Source: Nymphaea colorata (Eukaryota > Streptophyta > Magnoliopsida > Nymphaeales > Nymphaeaceae). From it: DNA of 32,314 nucleotides. The stretch is taken from contig NW_022205184.1 in the NCBI RefSeq assembly GCF_008831285.2, positions 1-32,314 of the forward strand, in the 5' to 3' direction. The position numbers and the translations under genes were made by a program. The notes under the pieces are model-generated. The model did not search any database. It was not told the DNA's origin and saw only the letters and a list, made by a program, of their open reading frames with translations. This document shows positions 30,404-32,314 of the stretch, one piece after another (the stretch's first letter is position 1; every line of letters begins with the position of its first letter).

Positions 30404-30428
30404 GAGTGATTTGTAGGGAAGACCACAT

Positions 30429-30759
30429 GGGTAGGGATAAAAGCAGACCTCTTAAATCATGTTAAAAGTGTTTTAAACAAAATATGAACCTTCTAATGTA
30501 TTTATAAACACTAATTTAATATAAATCTTACTTTAATTTAGTCATTTTTATAAAAAAAAATTGATCTTTATAATTTATACTACCAAAATTTTGATTTATA
30601 AGAGCTGTTCATCTTTTAGTATAAAAAACATAATTTAAGTAAGAAACAACTAACTTAATATATATTTCTCATCAATCACTCTTAAGATTATATCTATAAG
30701 GTTAATTTCAAAAAGAATATTTAATAATTAATTTCAATAGGTCTGGTTTTTGTCTATTA
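30429..30759. mobile_element. AT-rich MITE, copy 1 (about 330 bp)
   Basis: The left end gggtagggataaaagcagac and the reverse complement of the right end (taatagacaaaaaccagacc) form imperfect inverted termini. The body runs in parallel with copy 2 at 30976: both carry a ttataaa.actaattt.atataaa segment, an aacttaatatatattt segment and a taaggtta segment in the same order. Strongly AT-rich, no coding. Confidence 0.7.
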
Positions 30760-30777
30760 CTCAAGTGGTCTAGTTTT

Positions 30778-30785
30778 TACCAACT

Positions 30786-30843
<58 letters not shown>

Positions 30844-30877
30844 AATTGGTAAAGATATATTCTCTCTCTCTCTCTTC

Positions 30878-30921
<44 letters not shown>

Positions 30922-30968
30922 TATATATATATACGTAAAGAGAGAGAGAGAGGGAAATTGGTAAAGAT
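30778..30968. repeat. Palindromic (TC)n(TA)n(GA)n array between two MITE copies
   Basis: 30778-30851 is a near-perfect 74-base palindrome: taccaac, a tc run, a ta run, a ga run, then attggta; only one mismatched pair is seen in the flanking words. A second (TC)n(TA)n(GA)n unit follows to 30953. The 15-base word gaaattggtaaagat closes both units (30842-30856 and 30954-30968), so the second unit is probably a duplicate that has since expanded. Confidence 0.9.
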
Positions 30969-30975
30969 CCACACA

Positions 30976-31314
30976 TAGGTCAATGATAAAAACTAGACCC
31001 TTTAATTTTTTGTTAAAAAAATATTCTAAATAAAATATAAACATCCTAAAATATTTATAAAAACTAATTTGATATAAAACATGCTTTGAATTAAGTTGGT
31101 TTTATGAAAAATGTTCAAGTTCCTATTATCAAAATGTTGATGCTATCAAGGCAATTCATTTTTGCTTAAGCACTACTAAAACCTAAAAAATGAGCAACTT
31201 AATATATATTTTGCATCAAACTATCATAAGTAAGATTACATTAGTAAGGTTAGATTTTTTTAAAAAAGCACTAAATATCATTTTTAGAGGGTGAGGTTTT
31301 TGTCCCTGACCTAT
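30976..31314. mobile_element. AT-rich MITE, copy 2 (about 340 bp)
   Basis: It has the same layout and orientation as copy 1. The left end aggtcaatgataaaaactag and the reverse complement of the right end (aataggtcagggacaaaaac) form imperfect inverted termini. It has diverged by substitutions and indels, so the pair is either two insertions of one family or an old tandem duplication. Confidence 0.7.
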
Positions 31315-31329
31315 TAGTATGGTTCTACC

Positions 31330-31545
31330 CTTAGCTATCAAAACAACTGGGACCACCAAAACCAGACTCAGGCCAGCTGGGCCTGGTGGTTTCTTTGAGT
31401 CGCAGGGCCAGTTTGGCCCGACGGTTTTTTTTAGGTGGGCCAGCCCATGTGTCAAATAACCTCCCCAAGACCAGCTCATTATGGACCCGGTACCAAACTA
31501 CCCATGAGTTACCTGGCCCATTCCCTAACCTTAGTCGGGTGCTTT
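31330..31545. repeat. GC-richer dispersed repeat candidate
   Basis: Words such as gggccagtttggcccgacgg, aggtgggccagcccatg and cctggcccattcc stand out from the AT-rich surroundings and resemble those of the 17483-17692 element. Short open frames on both strands show no family motif. Edges not defined. Confidence 0.35.
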
Positions 31546-31714
31546 GTGGTTTGGAAGTTCAATATTAATGTTCGTACCAACACGTTCTTTTCGCAAGGAA
31601 GGGGAAGTTTCACGTACCTTTGGTGAAGAAACGAAGGTCTATGTATCTTAACAGTAACTTGTGGAAAGAAAGAAATGCAGGCTTACATGATTGTAGAGGG
31701 GTGGTTAAGTCTGC

Positions 31715-32075
31715 CAAACAAGTCAAGACAACTCGGATTCAACTTCAACTCGCTTGAAACAACTTTTCTTGAGAGTCGACTTGTTTATAAACAAGTTAAT
31801 TTTGAGTTTAAATTTATATTTGAAATGTTAAAGAAGTCAAGCTCGAGTTGTAAAACAAGTTAACAAGTTAAATGAGTTAAACTATATATATATATATACA
31901 CACACACACATATATATATACATATTCATATGTGAAGCCGGATTTTTTAGTTGGATATGACTTGTCATCATTCGTATTCAAATCCCAATTCGAATCTGAG
32001 TTGGTATATGAGTATCCAAAAAAATAGATACAATTAAAAATATATTTGATTCAAATCTGATTCATTGATATCCCT
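31715..32075. repeat. Low-complexity plant dispersed repeats (two kinds)
   Basis: 31715-31875 is built of aacaagtcaa, aactcg, caagttaa and gagttaaa words with inverted pairs such as gacttgtttataaacaagtt. 31940-32075 holds attcgaatctgag, ttcaaatctgattc and gatatcc words in both senses. Both kinds resemble dispersed plant repeats whose class I cannot name. A TA/CA microsatellite (31884-31922) lies between them. Confidence 0.4.
31884..31922. repeat. (TA)n(CA)n(TA)n microsatellite
   Basis: ta, then about six ca units, then ta again. Confidence 0.9.
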
Positions 32076-32133
32076 ACAAATGAAGAACATCTGATTTCCT
32101 AAATGGGTCGAACTTGTTTGCATGGTGTTGCCT

Positions 32134-32158
32134 CTATATATATATATATATATATAGG
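32134..32158. repeat. (TA)n microsatellite
   Basis: About 11 ta dinucleotides. Nothing recognisable follows to the end of the window. Confidence 0.9.
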
Positions 32159-32314
32159 ACTATAGTTGAATGAATTACAAATTATAAGTTTTTCAATAGT
32201 TTTAAAACATGTGACAAAAAATTTAATCATTCATCAAAATTCTTATTATATATCCAAATGAAGAATCGATTTCAGAACATGAGTTTGCCGACACTTTGCA
32301 ACAGCTAAAATGGA

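Noticed and set aside
30172-31044. Open frames rich in THTHTH, YIYIYI and SLSLSL
   Set aside because: They come from GT, TA and TC microsatellites and are not proteins.
1-32314. CRISPR array, bacterial operon or defence island
   Set aside because: The only short tandem array (18798-19045) has no unique spacers of constant length and no cas genes, and all coding traces are plant or plant-transposon types.

Overview
This looks like nuclear, non-coding DNA from a flowering plant. It is AT-rich, full of TA, GA/TC and CA/GT microsatellites, and made mostly of old, broken, nested plant transposons: Ty1/copia, Ty3/gypsy, CACTA and MITEs. Several short decayed pieces of plant genes lie among them (laccase, RabA GTPase, CBP60, possibly an ABCA transporter). 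I found no intact protein gene, no tRNA or rRNA, no CRISPR array and no bacterial operon structure. Long open frames near the ends are low-complexity artefacts. The species cannot be named from this sequence.

Layout. 0.2-1.6 kb: an intergenic stretch cut by a 1.1-kb PIF/Harbinger-like foldback element (TAA duplication, terminal inverted repeats, a purine tract facing a pyrimidine tract). 3.56-4.80 kb: the 3' end of a Tnt1-like Ty1/copia element (broken RNase H, polypurine tract, one LTR). 5.83-6.20 kb: a piece of a CACTA (En/Spm) Transposase_24 protein. 6.55-12.41 kb, minus strand: a Ty3/gypsy element with a 2.8-kb 5' LTR, a degenerate primer-binding site, and decayed protease, RT, RNase H and integrase in the Ty3 order; most of gag and the 3' LTR are missing. 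12.55-12.78 kb: a laccase exon fragment directly beside that LTR. 12.8-16.9 kb: featureless.

16.87-22.1 kb is a composite LTR-retrotransposon region, possibly Tat-like. It holds two direct LTR-like copies (16871 and 19119), a copia gag scrap, a GC-rich insertion, an inverted repeat with arms of about 0.8 kb, and a six-unit tandem array that ends about 60 bp before a polypurine tract and LTR start.

22.9-26.9 kb carries a CACTA-like terminus followed by a cluster of unrelated gene fragments (RabA GTPase, an unidentified coiled-coil fragment on the opposite strand, an ABCA-like piece, CBP60). This suggests gene-fragment capture or accumulated retroposed and duplicated scraps. 28.3-28.8 kb has an unassigned near-open frame. 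29.9-32.2 kb is a dense MITE and microsatellite zone with a perfect-to-near-perfect (TC)n(TA)n(GA)n palindrome between two copies of one MITE family.

Nothing here makes a working pathway. The most interesting structures are the LTR region with tandem array and inverted arms, the gene-fragment cluster, and the foldback element. All family assignments rest on motifs read by eye; no database search was possible.
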